Assembly (NCBI RefSeq): GCF_004353925.1
Contig: NZ_SMOK01000022.1
Location: 1 to 64,000 of the forward strand
DNA: 64,000 nt
Direction: 5' to 3'
Source of the DNA: Pseudomonas sp. H9
GTDB taxonomy: Bacteria > Pseudomonadota > Gammaproteobacteria > Pseudomonadales > Pseudomonadaceae
The position numbers were made by a program, and so were the translations under genes. Shown here in pieces: positions 9,152 through 17,370 of this stretch. The notes under the pieces are model-generated. The model was not told where the DNA came from. It saw only the letters and a list, made by a program, of their open reading frames with translations, and searched no databases. The number at the start of each line of letters is the position of its first letter. The first letter of the stretch is position 1.

Positions 9152-9778
9152 TTGAGCAAGCAGTTTCTCTCCGCAGTTGTCTGCACAATGCTGCTGAGCC
9201 CATGGTGGGTTGAAGCCGGGCAGCCATCAAGCCTGTTTGCCAGCTGGGCAACGCCATCTTCAATGTTTGAAGCGGGAGAGACCCGACTTCCGATCAAGCC
9301 TGCGAAACGGTTCTCCCGTACTGAACAGTCGGCCTGCCGAGAAAGAATGTCGCCCAATCCAGGCTTCATTGAGTATTTGCAAGAGAGTGCCGAGAAAGGA
9401 GATATCAAGGCGCAGATGACGCTTGGCCACTCCTACCGCAATGGCGATTACCTGGATAAGGCTGATCCAGAGCGTGCCGCTTATTGGTTTAAAAAGGCCG
9501 CCGATCAAGGAGACCTTGATGCGCAAGTTGTGCTCGGCACACTTTACGACAAAGGTGAAGGCGTGCCCCAAAACCATGAGCAAGCGGTGATCCTGTACCA
9601 GCTCGCTGCCACCAGCGGTGATCAATGGGGGCAGGTGTTTCTGGGGCAGCACTACCTGACGGGGCGGGGCGTCAAGAAAAGTGTGAAGCTGGGGCGGTAC
9701 TGGTTGCGTAAGGCCGCCGATCAAGGCAACGGGCCGGCAAAGGAAATGCTTGGCAAGTTGCCGCCGAACTCCAACTAG
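9152..9778 (+). CDS. Exported Sel1-repeat protein
   Basis: This encodes 208 residues beginning at TTG 9152, preceded by GAGGAG. The N-terminus (SKQFLSAVVCTMLLSPWWVEA) is a signal peptide. Three or so Sel1/TPR-like repeats follow from residue ~70, with the usual signatures AQMTLGHSYRNG, AAYWFKKAADQGDLDAQ and LGRYWLRKAADQGNGPA. Sel1 proteins act as periplasmic or secreted protein-protein interaction scaffolds. The partner is unknown. The gene is convergent with the next one, 12 bases away. Confidence 0.8.
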   Translation: MSKQFLSAVVCTMLLSPWWVEAGQPSSLFASWATPSSMFEAGETRLPIKPAKRFSRTEQSACRERMSPNPGFIEYLQESAEKGDIKAQMTLGHSYRNGDYLDKADPERAAYWFKKAADQGDLDAQVVLGTLYDKGEGVPQNHEQAVILYQLAATSGDQWGQVFLGQHYLTGRGVKKSVKLGRYWLRKAADQGNGPAKEMLGKLPPNSN

Positions 9779-9790
9779 TGCTTTGCGCTA

Positions 9791-10375
9791 CTACAGCTGC
9801 GAAACACCTGACTCATCAGGCTGATCTGCACCCTGGGCATTACTGACCGACATCGGCGTAGTTGTGAGCATCACGTTATAGGTGCCCAGGTCGGCATCGT
9901 TACGCTGCGATTTGATGGACAGGCTTTTGCCTGTCCAGTGCAGCACTTCGTTATCAAAGCTGGCGCCTGATTTGGTCTTGATCAAGTTGCTTTTGCTTTG
10001 AGAAGGCGGGCCGTAGTCGGCGCGCAGCATTTCTGCCACCAGGCCGCTACTGTTTGACGGGCCGGTGAACACCAGTGTTTCGATCTTGCCATTGACCACC
10101 TGGGCAACCAGTTTGTAGCCCAGCAGCACGCGGCGGGAGTCGGTGCCCAGAATGACAAATCGACCTGGCGTTTCAGTGGCCGCGCGGCAGAGTGTTGTCG
10201 ATGTTGTCGCATTGGCTGGGCATTCTGCTACTTCGTTGAGAAAGTCGCCCTGCAGGTCAACACCCATGAACGACGTTGGTTCCTGCGCCCAGGTAGTGGA
10301 GGGCTGCTGTGTGCCGGCAGCCAGCGCGCTGGAGGGGATCAGAAGGCCAGTCATCACGAGCTTCAGTAGGGTCAT
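9791..10375 (-). CDS. Exported hypothetical protein
   Basis: This encodes 194 residues with an N-terminal signal peptide (MTLLKLVMTGLLIPSSALA). The start at 10375 is supported by AAGGAAGA five bases upstream; a TTG eight codons earlier has no such site. The mature part has two Cys residues (ECPANATTSTTLC) that could form a disulfide. No family is recognised. It is monocistronic. Confidence 0.7.
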   Translation of the reverse strand: MTLLKLVMTGLLIPSSALAAGTQQPSTTWAQEPTSFMGVDLQGDFLNEVAECPANATTSTTLCRAATETPGRFVILGTDSRRVLLGYKLVAQVVNGKIETLVFTGPSNSSGLVAEMLRADYGPPSQSKSNLIKTKSGASFDNEVLHWTGKSLSIKSQRNDADLGTYNVMLTTTPMSVSNAQGADQPDESGVSQL

Positions 10376-10503
10376 GCAAATCTTCCTTGATAGGGCCAAG
10401 CCCGATGCAAGAGGGTCGCCCGGGGCCGGGCGTGGTCAGTGGAGGCGCACGACACTCATCGCAACGTGCTAATACGATTGAGTGTCAGTAGCATAGAATT
10501 GGT

Positions 10504-10520
10504 CGGCATTATACATGCCG
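10504..10520. promoter_or_regulatory. Short palindrome upstream of the exported hypothetical gene
   Basis: CGGCAT-N5-ATGCCG is a perfect 6-base inverted repeat about 130 bases upstream of the gene starting at 10375. It could be an operator; no regulator is identified. Confidence 0.2.
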
Positions 10521-10633
10521 CTTACAGATCAATGCGCGATATTCGCCGCTGCAAAGTAACTTTTTCTGACTGTTTGTCGGAATTGGCGCCCAACGCCCCG
10601 ACTGCTGATTCGAGGGCGTTGGGTGCTATGGGG

Positions 10634-10873
10634 CTATGGTTGCATTACACACGCGTTACCGATTGCCAGGCTTATGCTGTGTTCGGCGTTCATTCGCGCG
10701 CAGTGCATCAATGCTTCTTCCTTGCTGGCATAGCTTGGCTTGAGCCGCATTTTTTCCTGGTTGTCGTAGATGTCGAAGCCACCGGAAACAGTTGTCGCGT
10801 AAAAGCGGGTGCCGGCACGGAAAGATTCCTGCTCGATAGGCACCGCCGGGACGATAACGAATCTTGTTTGCAT
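10634..10873 (-). CDS. Small hypothetical protein
   Basis: This encodes 79 residues and contains a C-terminal ASKEEALMHCARMNAEH helix. The ATG at 10873 is preceded by a good ribosome site (GGGAGG, 7-base spacing), which favours this strand over the longer overlapping plus-strand frame. It has no signal peptide or membrane segment, and no known function. Confidence 0.6.
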   Translation of the reverse strand: MQTRFVIVPAVPIEQESFRAGTRFYATTVSGGFDIYDNQEKMRLKPSYASKEEALMHCARMNAEHSISLAIGNACVMQP

Positions 10874-11001
10874 TTTTTGTGCCTCCCCAGGCAGACATTT
10901 AACTATTAGCTATCCATTTGAAGGGCTGCAACAAAGCTTCAAAGCAGGCGACCAGAGGTCAACGTGGGGAGCGAACGCGCTCGCGCTAATTCAGACGAAG
11001 T

Positions 11002-11020
11002 GCTAATGCAAACGATTCTC
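11002..11020 (+). promoter_or_regulatory. Putative Fur box
   Basis: GCTAATGCAAACGATTCTC matches 13 of 19 positions of the Fur consensus, with the A/T-rich inverted symmetry expected. It lies ~85 bases upstream of a small ORF. A GATTAT sequence at 11024-11029 could be part of a -10 element overlapped by repressor binding. Confidence 0.4.
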
Positions 11021-11055
11021 AAAGATTATGTGGTCGTGTAATCTCGCCGCCGCCT

Positions 11056-11079
11056 AGGCAGCAAGCCGGTGTGCTGCCT
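11056..11079. other. Stem-loop in the leader of the small ORF
   Basis: AGGCAGCA and TGCTGCCT form a perfect 8-base-pair stem around an 8-base loop. It sits between the possible Fur box and the ORF at 11106 and has no T-run, so it is more likely a leader structure than a terminator. Confidence 0.3.
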
Positions 11080-11105
11080 GAAAACAGTGTTTGTCGGGGA
11101 TGGAA

Positions 11106-11303
11106 ATGGATGACAAAAAAGGGGCTGTTGCTATTTTGCAATGGCGTAGCAGCTTCCTGGTAAATGGCGTGCTGCACGAGGCGGCCTATGATCAGGCATT
11201 GATTGCCGCAGAGCGCCTGGAGCGGGCTGGGGCGGTCAGTGCGAGTGAGTGGATCGATATGGTGCGCCAAGCCAACGCTGCCTTGTTACGGCATCAAGGA
11301 TAG
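11106..11303 (+). CDS. Small hypothetical protein downstream of a Fur-like site
   Basis: This encodes about 65 residues, predicted soluble and helical (AAYDQALIAAERLERAGAVS). ATG 11106 has GGGG six bases upstream; TTG 11091 and ATG 11100 are alternatives. No family is recognised. The upstream Fur-like sequence suggests iron-responsive expression, but this is inference. Confidence 0.5.
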   Translation: MDDKKGAVAILQWRSSFLVNGVLHEAAYDQALIAAERLERAGAVSASEWIDMVRQANAALLRHQG

Positions 11304-11330
11304 GTTGATTGCGCTGGGTGATGCGCTGAC

Positions 11331-11573
11331 TCAGCTCAACCCCCAGGCCAACAAGGACAGTACCGATGCCAGTAGCGTACCCAACACGGCGCTGTACTCG
11401 ATCTTGGAATGCTGGGCGTGCACGCGCACGTCCTCAAAGTATTGGGCCTGGGTCGGTGCATGAGGGTGATGGCGCAGATCCTCTGCCAGCACCTGCAGGC
11501 GCGAGTCGATGATGGCGCCAAGGGCAAAGAAGGTGACGGCGTAGCTGGCGATGAAGATCAACAGGTATTTCAT
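11331..11573 (-). CDS. Small two-helix membrane protein
   Basis: This encodes 80 residues. The start at 11573 follows AGGGAA with suitable spacing; the longer frame to 11678 lacks one. There is an N-terminal membrane helix (LLIFIASYAVTFFALGAII) and a C-terminal one (AVLGTLLASVLSLLAWG), with a charged, His-rich loop between them (RHHPHAPTQ). Function unknown. Confidence 0.6.
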   Translation of the reverse strand: MKYLLIFIASYAVTFFALGAIIDSRLQVLAEDLRHHPHAPTQAQYFEDVRVHAQHSKIEYSAVLGTLLASVLSLLAWGLS

Positions 11574-11658
11574 GAGCGTTCCCTGGCGTTGACGATTGGA
11601 AGTCTCTGGCTTATACAAGCGTCCCTTTTGCCAAAAAGCGCTGCTGCAGGAACTGATA

Positions 11659-11844
11659 ATGAACGACGACCTGGACATTCATGAGCCCGAGCATGATCAC
11701 TTACTTGATCATGAGTTCTACGAGGTCGACGCTGCCCTGCAAGAAGAAGTCGACCCGTTGTTCGATCCCCAGGACGACGAGCACATCGACGCCCTGGATG
11801 AAGTCGACTGGGATGAGGGCGTCGATCCGCTCGATGACCTGTAA
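11659..11844 (+). CDS. Small, highly acidic hypothetical protein
   Basis: This encodes 61 residues, of which a large share are Asp or Glu (for example EEVDPLFDPQDDEH). The ATG at 11659 follows AGGAACTGATA; an upstream ATG at 11596 would add an unlike basic stretch. Such acidic proteins can bind metals or basic partners. No family is recognised. Confidence 0.5.
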   Translation: MNDDLDIHEPEHDHLLDHEFYEVDAALQEEVDPLFDPQDDEHIDALDEVDWDEGVDPLDDL

Positions 11845-11858
11845 GTACAGGGGCTGAG

Positions 11859-12272
11859 CTAACGGCCATCTGCCGAGAATTTGCCAGCACCTGTTACCGA
11901 CAATAGTAGCAAGCCTCCACAAATGCTCAGGTTTTTGAAGAACTGTACGCTGTTAGCGGCGCGCTCTGGGTCGACCATCGTCCAGAACGGATGGCCGATG
12001 ACGGCGGTGCCGATCACGAACAGGGCAAACAGGAACGCCAATGGGCGTGTGTAGAAGCCGATGATCAGCAAGATGGCCACGAAGAACTCCATCACCACCG
12101 CAACTGCGGCTGCAACCATGGGCATCGGGGCACCCAGTGAGGTCATGTAGCCGACGGTGCCGTCGAAGCCGGTCAGCTTGCTCCAGCCAGACATGATGAA
12201 CAGAATCATGAGCATGATTCGCGCCAGCAGAATGATCACATCACGCTGATTATCGAACAGGGTATAACGCAT
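11859..12272 (-). CDS. DoxX-family membrane protein
   Basis: This encodes 137 residues with four predicted membrane helices. The signatures RIMLMILFIMSGWSKLTGF and the LLIIGFYTRPLAFLFALF region match the DoxX/YphA family, linked to quinone or redox balance in the inner membrane. The start at 12272 has AGGAAGG upstream. The substrate is not known. Confidence 0.82.
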   Translation of the reverse strand: MRYTLFDNQRDVIILLARIMLMILFIMSGWSKLTGFDGTVGYMTSLGAPMPMVAAAVAVVMEFFVAILLIIGFYTRPLAFLFALFVIGTAVIGHPFWTMVDPERAANSVQFFKNLSICGGLLLLSVTGAGKFSADGR

Positions 12273-12354
12273 GGCCGCCTTCCTTTGTTGTGGGGCCATT
12301 TCACCTTAGCAGCTGGTTGTTGCCTTTGCGCCATGTAAGGGGGAATCACGTGTA

Positions 12355-12382
12355 ACAAAAAAGGCGCCTCAAGGGCGCCTTC
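12355..12382 (-). terminator. Rho-independent terminator of the tRNA gene
   Basis: On the minus strand AGGCGCC-CTTGA-GGCGCCT forms a strong hairpin followed by a run of T. It sits just downstream of the tRNA-Leu gene. Confidence 0.85.
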
Positions 12383-12391
12383 TTCAGAAGA

Positions 12392-12476
12392 TGGTGCGAG
12401 TGGCGGGACTCGAACCCGCAAGGCTCACGCCGGCAGATTTTAAGTCTGCTGTGTATACCAATTCCACCACACTCGC
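12392..12476 (-). tRNA. tRNA-Leu(UAA)
   Basis: The minus strand folds as a class II tRNA. The acceptor arms are GCGAGTG and CACTCGC, the D-arm is GGTGGAATTGGTATACAC, and the anticodon stem GCAGA/TCTGC encloses CTTAAAA with anticodon TAA. A long variable arm and GGGTTCGAGTCCC T-arm follow, and CCA is encoded. Length is 85 bases. Confidence 0.97.
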
Positions 12477-12702
12477 ACAGTGTTGAAAGGGTCTGGCGAC
12501 CGGGCGTGCTATGGAATACAGCCCTGGAGAATATGCATTTCCTCCGCAATCAAGCGAGCTTTATAACTCATGGCTATATTTGAGTCAACCGCAAGGTACG
12601 GTGTGAATGGGTTGCTTCTGGCAATCATCGCCTGGTCGCTGGAATTGCGCGCGATGTTGGCTGTCTATGCTTGATCAAGTGTGCGATTTACGTGGAGCTA
12701 CC

Positions 12703-13857
12703 ATGGGTTCTTCTGATCGCTCGGATGTGCCAAGCATGCAGGCCAGCCGTTACGAGCAACTGGTGCAGGCGGTGGTGGATTACGCCATTTACATGCTTGA
12801 TCCCCAGGGGCATGTGGTGTCCTGGAATGCCGGTGCCCAGCGCATCAAGGGATGGCGTGCCGAAGAGGTCATTGGCAAGCACTTTTCCTTGTTTTTCACC
12901 GAGCAGGATCGCATTGACGGTAGGCCCGCCACGTTGCTTGAGCGTGCGTTAAGCACAGGGGTCGCCCAGGACGAAGGCTGGCGTGTGCGTAAAGACGGTA
13001 CACGATTCTGGGCATTGGCGGCGCTGGATGTGATCCGCTCTCCAGAAGGTGAGATCCTCGGGCTGGCAAAAATTACCCGGGACATTACCGATCGCCGTGA
13101 GGCTGCACTGCAGCTGGATGCCATGCGTGCGCAGTTGTTCCAGTCGCAGAAGCTTGAAGCATTGGGCCAGTTGACCGGGGGAATGGCCCATGACTTCAAC
13201 AACCTCCTGACCATCATCATTGCCTCGGCGAAGCTGGCCCTCAAAAGTAACGATCAGCAGCGCAACCAGCGTTTGCTTGAGCACATCCTCGATGCGGGCG
13301 AGCGGGGCACCCAAATGACCCAGCAACTCCTCAGCTTTGCCCGGCACAGGGCGCTGAAGCAGGGGCGGGTGCAGGTTCTGCAGTTGATTGAGTCGATTCA
13401 CTTGCTGCTGGCTCATGCGCTACCCAAGGACGTCGAGCTGCAGGTACAACTGGAGGAAGGGTTGCAAGACGTCGCGGTCGACGGCGGCCAGTTGCAAATG
13501 GTTTTGCTCAATCTGATCCTCAATGCCCGCGATGCCATGGAGAGCGAGGGGGTCATCCGTTTGCTGGGCTGCAATTGTCAGCTTGCGGGTGAGGTCGACG
13601 ACCTGCACGGCGCCTATGTGCGACTGGACGTCAGTGATGATGGCCGAGGCATTGCGCCGCATGTGTTACCGCGGATCTTCGAACCTTTTTTCACCACCAA
13701 GGCGTTTGGCAAGGGAACTGGACTGGGGTTGAGTCAGGTCTATGGTTTTACCAAGCAGAGCAATGGTGCCGTGAGCGTCGCCAGCGTACCCGGCGAAGGC
13801 ACGTGCGTGAGCTTGTATCTGCCCGCGTTCCGAGAGGACATAACGACGGCAAACTGA
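12703..13857 (+). CDS. Cytosolic PAS-domain sensor histidine kinase
   Basis: This encodes 384 residues with no membrane segment. A PAS domain spans residues ~15-130 (DYAIYMLDPQGHVVSWN, then the PAC motif LAKITRDITDRR). A HisKA dimerisation domain contains the H-box GGMAHDFNNLL with the likely phosphorylated His at 163. The HATPase domain has an N-box (NLILNARDAM), G1 (DVSDDGRGIA), an F-box (FEPFFTTK) and G2 (GTGLGLSQVYGF). The start 12703 has GGAG upstream; the longer frame from 12607 lacks one. It is the first gene of an operon with a KaiC-like ATPase and a receiver, so phosphotransfer to that receiver is likely. The PAS ligand is unknown. Confidence 0.9.
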   Translation: MGSSDRSDVPSMQASRYEQLVQAVVDYAIYMLDPQGHVVSWNAGAQRIKGWRAEEVIGKHFSLFFTEQDRIDGRPATLLERALSTGVAQDEGWRVRKDGTRFWALAALDVIRSPEGEILGLAKITRDITDRREAALQLDAMRAQLFQSQKLEALGQLTGGMAHDFNNLLTIIIASAKLALKSNDQQRNQRLLEHILDAGERGTQMTQQLLSFARHRALKQGRVQVLQLIESIHLLLAHALPKDVELQVQLEEGLQDVAVDGGQLQMVLLNLILNARDAMESEGVIRLLGCNCQLAGEVDDLHGAYVRLDVSDDGRGIAPHVLPRIFEPFFTTKAFGKGTGLGLSQVYGFTKQSNGAVSVASVPGEGTCVSLYLPAFREDITTAN

Positions 13858-13872
13858 ACAGGTGCACCTATT

Positions 13873-15315
13873 GTGGAGCCACTCAAACGCCTCGCCAGTG
13901 GTATTGACGGTCTGGATGCATTGCTCAAAGGGGGGCTGATTGTTGGCGCCTCTTATATCGTTCAGGGCCGACCAGGGTCGGGCAAGACCATTCTGGCCAA
14001 TCAGTTGGCCTTCAATCATGCCGGCCAGGGCGGGCGGGTTCTGGTCGCTACCCTGTTGAGCGAGTCTCATGAGCGTTTGTTCCAGTACCTTTCAACGCTG
14101 AGCTTCTTCGATTCAAGTGTGTTGGGTAATCAGATCCAGTTTGTCAGCGCCTTCGATACCCTGGAGCGTGAGGGGCTGGAATCGGTGGTCAAATTATTGC
14201 GTGGCGAAATCAGTCATCATCAAGCGACGTTACTGATCGTCGATGGCTTGCTGACGGCCAGGTCGCGTGCCGAAACCACACTGGATACCAAAAAATTCAT
14301 TGCCGAGTTGCAAGGCCATGCCGCCTTTGCCGGCTGTACGGTGTTGCTGCTTACCAGTTCACAATTGGATGACGGCAGCCCTGAGCACACCATGGTCGAT
14401 GGTGTTGTCGAGCTGACTGAGACGTTGATCGGAAGCCGCTCTGTGCGCAGTATCCAGTTGCGCAAGACGCGAGGCAGCGGTGCCTTGTCGGGGTTGCATG
14501 AGTGTGAAATCACTGCAGATGGCCTGCAGGTCTACCCGCGACTGGAATCGCTGTACAGCCATCCCAGCGGCATGGGCAGCAGCGAATTGAGCCGGGTTGC
14601 GAGCGGGGTCAAGTGCCTTGATCAGCTGCTGGGCGGAGGATTGCCCTCAGGTTCAATGACCCTGGCCATGGGGCCGTCAGGGATCGGCAAGACATCGCTG
14701 GGGGTCAGCTTTCTGGCTGCCGCCACGGTTAAAGCGCCAGGGCTGCACTTTGGCTTTTATGAAACTCCGCAGCGCCTGCGCCTGAAGGCCAGTGCTCTGG
14801 GGCATGACTTCGCGGCCATGGAGCGCAGTGGCGCGCTGCATATTGCCTGGCAGCCGACCACTGAGGGCGTGCTCGATGAGGTAGGCGCACGTTTGCTGCA
14901 CCTGGTTCAGGCCCACGGCATCCGCCGTGTCTTGATTGACAGCCTGGGCGCTTTCACACGCCTGGCGACTCATCCGGCACGGCTCAATGAATTCTTCAGG
15001 GCCTTGATCGGAGAATTGCGCGCCCGTGACGTGAGTGTCATGGCAACCTGGGAAATGCGGGATATTTTCGGCTCGGAAATCAATGCGCCTGCGCCAGACC
15101 TGTCGAGCATTGTCGATAACCTGCTGTTGCTGCGTTTTGTTGAGCTGGAGTCCACGCTCAAACGTTTGCTGTCGATCCTCAAGGTGCGTGATAGCAACTA
15201 CGATCCGGCGCTGCTGGAGTTGATCATTAGCGCCCACGGTATCGAATTGCACAAAGCTTTCACCCAGGCCACGGCAGTGCTGTCAGGCACGCCGACGCCA
15301 GCGGCGGGCGCGTGA
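13873..15315 (+). CDS. Double-domain KaiC-like ATPase
   Basis: This encodes 480 residues with two tandem KaiC/RecA-like domains. Domain 1 has Walker A GRPGSGKT at 32-39 and Walker B LLIVD at 120-124; domain 2 has GPSGIGKT at 267-274 and RVLIDSL at 352-358. In cyanobacteria KaiC is a clock ATPase and autokinase. Here no kaiA or kaiB is visible, so a clock role is not implied. The GTG start at 13873 lies 15 bases after the kinase stop, and the receiver gene begins 19 bases after this gene. The grouping suggests that the ATPase gates or reads the phosphorelay. Confidence 0.9.
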   Translation: MEPLKRLASGIDGLDALLKGGLIVGASYIVQGRPGSGKTILANQLAFNHAGQGGRVLVATLLSESHERLFQYLSTLSFFDSSVLGNQIQFVSAFDTLEREGLESVVKLLRGEISHHQATLLIVDGLLTARSRAETTLDTKKFIAELQGHAAFAGCTVLLLTSSQLDDGSPEHTMVDGVVELTETLIGSRSVRSIQLRKTRGSGALSGLHECEITADGLQVYPRLESLYSHPSGMGSSELSRVASGVKCLDQLLGGGLPSGSMTLAMGPSGIGKTSLGVSFLAAATVKAPGLHFGFYETPQRLRLKASALGHDFAAMERSGALHIAWQPTTEGVLDEVGARLLHLVQAHGIRRVLIDSLGAFTRLATHPARLNEFFRALIGELRARDVSVMATWEMRDIFGSEINAPAPDLSSIVDNLLLLRFVELESTLKRLLSILKVRDSNYDPALLELIISAHGIELHKAFTQATAVLSGTPTPAAGA

Positions 15316-15334
15316 GCGTTCGGGTGGGGTGATC

Positions 15335-15706
15335 ATGAGCACGATCCTGGTCGTCGACGACGAGTACCTGATTGCCGATATCCTCGGCTTCCTGCTGGAA
15401 GACGAAGGTTTTGAAGTCCTGAAGGTCGGCAATGGCGAGCAGGCCCTGGAAACGCTGGCTCGCACCCAGGTGGAACTGGTGATCACCGATTACATGATGC
15501 CCAGGCTCAACGGAAAAGACCTGGCACTGAAAATGCGTGAAGACCCGAAATTACAGGCGCTGCCGGTGATCTTGATCAGCGGTGCCCAGGCGCATGAGGG
15601 ATGGGATAGTCCCGAGTTGTTCGTGGCTGTCTTTGATAAACCCTTCGACATCCCCACGTTGGTTGCCAAAGTTAATGAGCTGCTCCGACCGTCCACGTCG
15701 TCATGA
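15335..15706 (+). CDS. CheY-like single-domain response regulator
   Basis: This encodes 123 residues consisting of a receiver domain only. The acidic pocket is VVDDEY (Asp8-Asp9), the phosphoacceptor is Asp52 in VITDYMMPRLNG, the conserved switch residue is in ILISGA, and Lys is in FDKPFD. There is no DNA-binding output domain, so it probably works by protein contact. ATG 15335 has GGGG at suitable spacing; GTG 15329 is the alternative. It ends the PAS kinase-KaiC operon. Confidence 0.92.
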   Translation: MSTILVVDDEYLIADILGFLLEDEGFEVLKVGNGEQALETLARTQVELVITDYMMPRLNGKDLALKMREDPKLQALPVILISGAQAHEGWDSPELFVAVFDKPFDIPTLVAKVNELLRPSTSS

Positions 15707-15775
15707 GGGCTTGCGGCCACACTGTTGCGGGTGGCTTGGGCTCAAGCGCATCCGTGCGGCTTGAATCAGCGGGCA

Positions 15776-15976
15776 TTACTCGTGATGAGTGTCTCCTTTC
15801 TCTGGTGGCGGGCTGCCGGCCTGAATGCGCTTGTAGATCTCTTCACGGTGCACCTGTACATCCTTAGGTGCATCGATGCCAATCCTTACTTGCATGCCCT
15901 TGACACCCAGAATGGTGACTTTGATGTCATTGTTAATGATGATGGTTTCGCCAACCTTGCGGGTGAGTATCAGCAT
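15776..15976 (-). CDS. csrA: CsrA/Rsm-family RNA-binding translational regulator
   Basis: This encodes 66 residues. The N-terminus MLILTRKVGETI and the C-terminal VHREEIYKRIQ with Arg44 are the RNA-contacting regions of CsrA/RsmA. The family binds GGA motifs in mRNA leaders and is titrated by RsmX/Y/Z-type small RNAs. A perfect GGAG ribosome site precedes 15976. Pseudomonas carry several paralogs; this one, with IIINNDIKV, is not the classic RsmA. It converges on the receiver gene of the KaiC operon, 69 bases away. Confidence 0.93.
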   Translation of the reverse strand: MLILTRKVGETIIINNDIKVTILGVKGMQVRIGIDAPKDVQVHREEIYKRIQAGSPPPEKGDTHHE

Positions 15977-16279
15977 GTATATCTCCTTGTTAACGTAAGT
16001 AGCTTGGCAGGACGTGCCCGCACAAGCCCGGAACACGTGCAGCGCGTTCCTCTTTTCCTTCATTAAAGACGCTTTCGGGGAATATTAATTCCCCCGAACA
16101 CAGAATCTGTAGAGAGTCTTTAGTCGCAGGTGCCTTTAGAGGCTATTGAGCACTTCGCAGCAGCCAGTGCTGCTCACGCCCGCAAGCATAGGGGTCTTGA
16201 GCGAATATGGGAAATTTCTCTGCATGATAGTAGAGCTGAGGCCTGCTGAATCGTTTTTCAAGGGGGGAAGAGAGGGTAA
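15977..16279. other. csrA upstream region with an inverted repeat
   Basis: This gap of 303 bases carries the csrA promoter. At 16074-16098 TTCGGGGAAT-ATTA-ATTCCCCCGAA is a near-perfect inverted repeat, about 100 bases upstream of csrA, without a T-run. At its right edge GGTAATTACC overlaps the modC stop codon. No gene is supported here. Confidence 0.4.
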
Positions 16280-17368
16280 TTACCCCAATAATGCTACGGA
16301 TTTGATTTGCGCCATGAGCTGCTGGCCGCTATGCAAGCCCAACTGATCGGCTGAATAGCGGGTGATCCGTGCCAACAGTACGCTGCCGTCGGCATCGAGG
16401 CTGACCAGGACGTGGGCGCTGTTGTCGGCCGCCTGATGGCTGCGCACGTGCACCGGTAGGCGATTGAGGATGCTTGAGTGGCTGTCTTCGACCAGGCTCA
16501 GGCTGACATCCCGGGCCTGCACTTTGAGGCGAAGTGATGTGCCCAGAGCCAGCGGTTCGTGTGCCAGACGTAGCTGCAGCGTACTGTCCGGTAACTGCAG
16601 GCTCAACAGTTGGTAGGCCGAATCGTAGTGGCTCACCCGGCCCTCGATGATCACGCCGGCCTCATCGCCCTGAGCCAGGGGCAGGTCGAGGCGCGCGAGG
16701 GTTGCGGCAATCGGGCCGCAGGCCTGGACTTTGCCCTGTTCCAGCAGTACCAGGTGATCGGCCAGGCGGGCGACTTCGTCCTGGGCGTGGCTGACGTAGA
16801 CCAGCGGGATGTCCAGTTCTGCGTGTAATCGTTCCAGGTACGGCAGGATCTCGCGTTTGCGGGGGCCGTCGAGCGCTGCCAGGGGTTCGTCCATCAACAG
16901 CAGTTGTGGGCTGCTGAGCAAGGCGCGGGCAATGCCTACCCGTTGGGCTTCACCACCCGACAGTGTGGCGGGTTTGCGTTCGAGCAAGTGCTCGATCCCC
17001 AGCAAGGCACAGGCCTGTTCAAGGCTGACCTTGCGCGCATCGACCGGGATACGCCGCCAGCCGAATTCCAGGTTGCCCTTTACGGTCAGGTGCGGGAACA
17101 AGCTGGGCTCTTGGAACACATAGCCAATCGGGCGCAGGTGCGGGGCAATGAAGTGGTTGCGTCGCGAGTCCTGCCAGATCTGCCCATTCACTTCGATGTA
17201 GGCATCTGCTGCCCGCTCCAGGCCGGCCAGGCAGCGCAGGCAGGTGGTCTTGCCTGAGCCAGAATGGCCAAATAGCGCACTGATACCGCGACCGGGCAAC
17301 TGTAAGTCGACATCCAGTTCGAAGCTGTCCCGCGCTACCTTGAGCCGGGCGTGAATCATGTTCTGCAC
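16280..17368 (-). CDS. modC: Molybdate ABC transporter ATP-binding protein
   Basis: This encodes 362 residues. The ABC domain has Walker A GHSGSGKT, the signature TLSGGEAQRVGIARAL, Walker B LLLMDEPLAALD and the switch His in YVSHAQDEV. A C-terminal mop (molybdate-binding) domain of ~70 residues follows (DVSLSLVEDSHSSILNRLP), as in ModC. The start is GTG 17368, two bases after the modB stop, with GGAG upstream. It energises molybdate import by ModAB. Confidence 0.95.
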   Translation of the reverse strand: MQNMIHARLKVARDSFELDVDLQLPGRGISALFGHSGSGKTTCLRCLAGLERAADAYIEVNGQIWQDSRRNHFIAPHLRPIGYVFQEPSLFPHLTVKGNLEFGWRRIPVDARKVSLEQACALLGIEHLLERKPATLSGGEAQRVGIARALLSSPQLLLMDEPLAALDGPRKREILPYLERLHAELDIPLVYVSHAQDEVARLADHLVLLEQGKVQACGPIAATLARLDLPLAQGDEAGVIIEGRVSHYDSAYQLLSLQLPDSTLQLRLAHEPLALGTSLRLKVQARDVSLSLVEDSHSSILNRLPVHVRSHQAADNSAHVLVSLDADGSVLLARITRYSADQLGLHSGQQLMAQIKSVALLG

Positions 17369-17370
17369 GG

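Noticed and set aside
10439..10909. 156-residue plus-strand frame
   Set aside because: It overlaps the minus-strand small gene that has a better ribosome site, and its Cys/His-rich content looks non-coding.
12392..12476. tRNA-Leu as an integration site for a mobile element
   Set aside because: There is no integrase gene nearby and no repeated tRNA 3' end was seen in the window.
13873..15315. KaiC-like gene as evidence of a circadian clock
   Set aside because: No kaiA or kaiB is present and KaiC-like ATPases occur widely without clock function.
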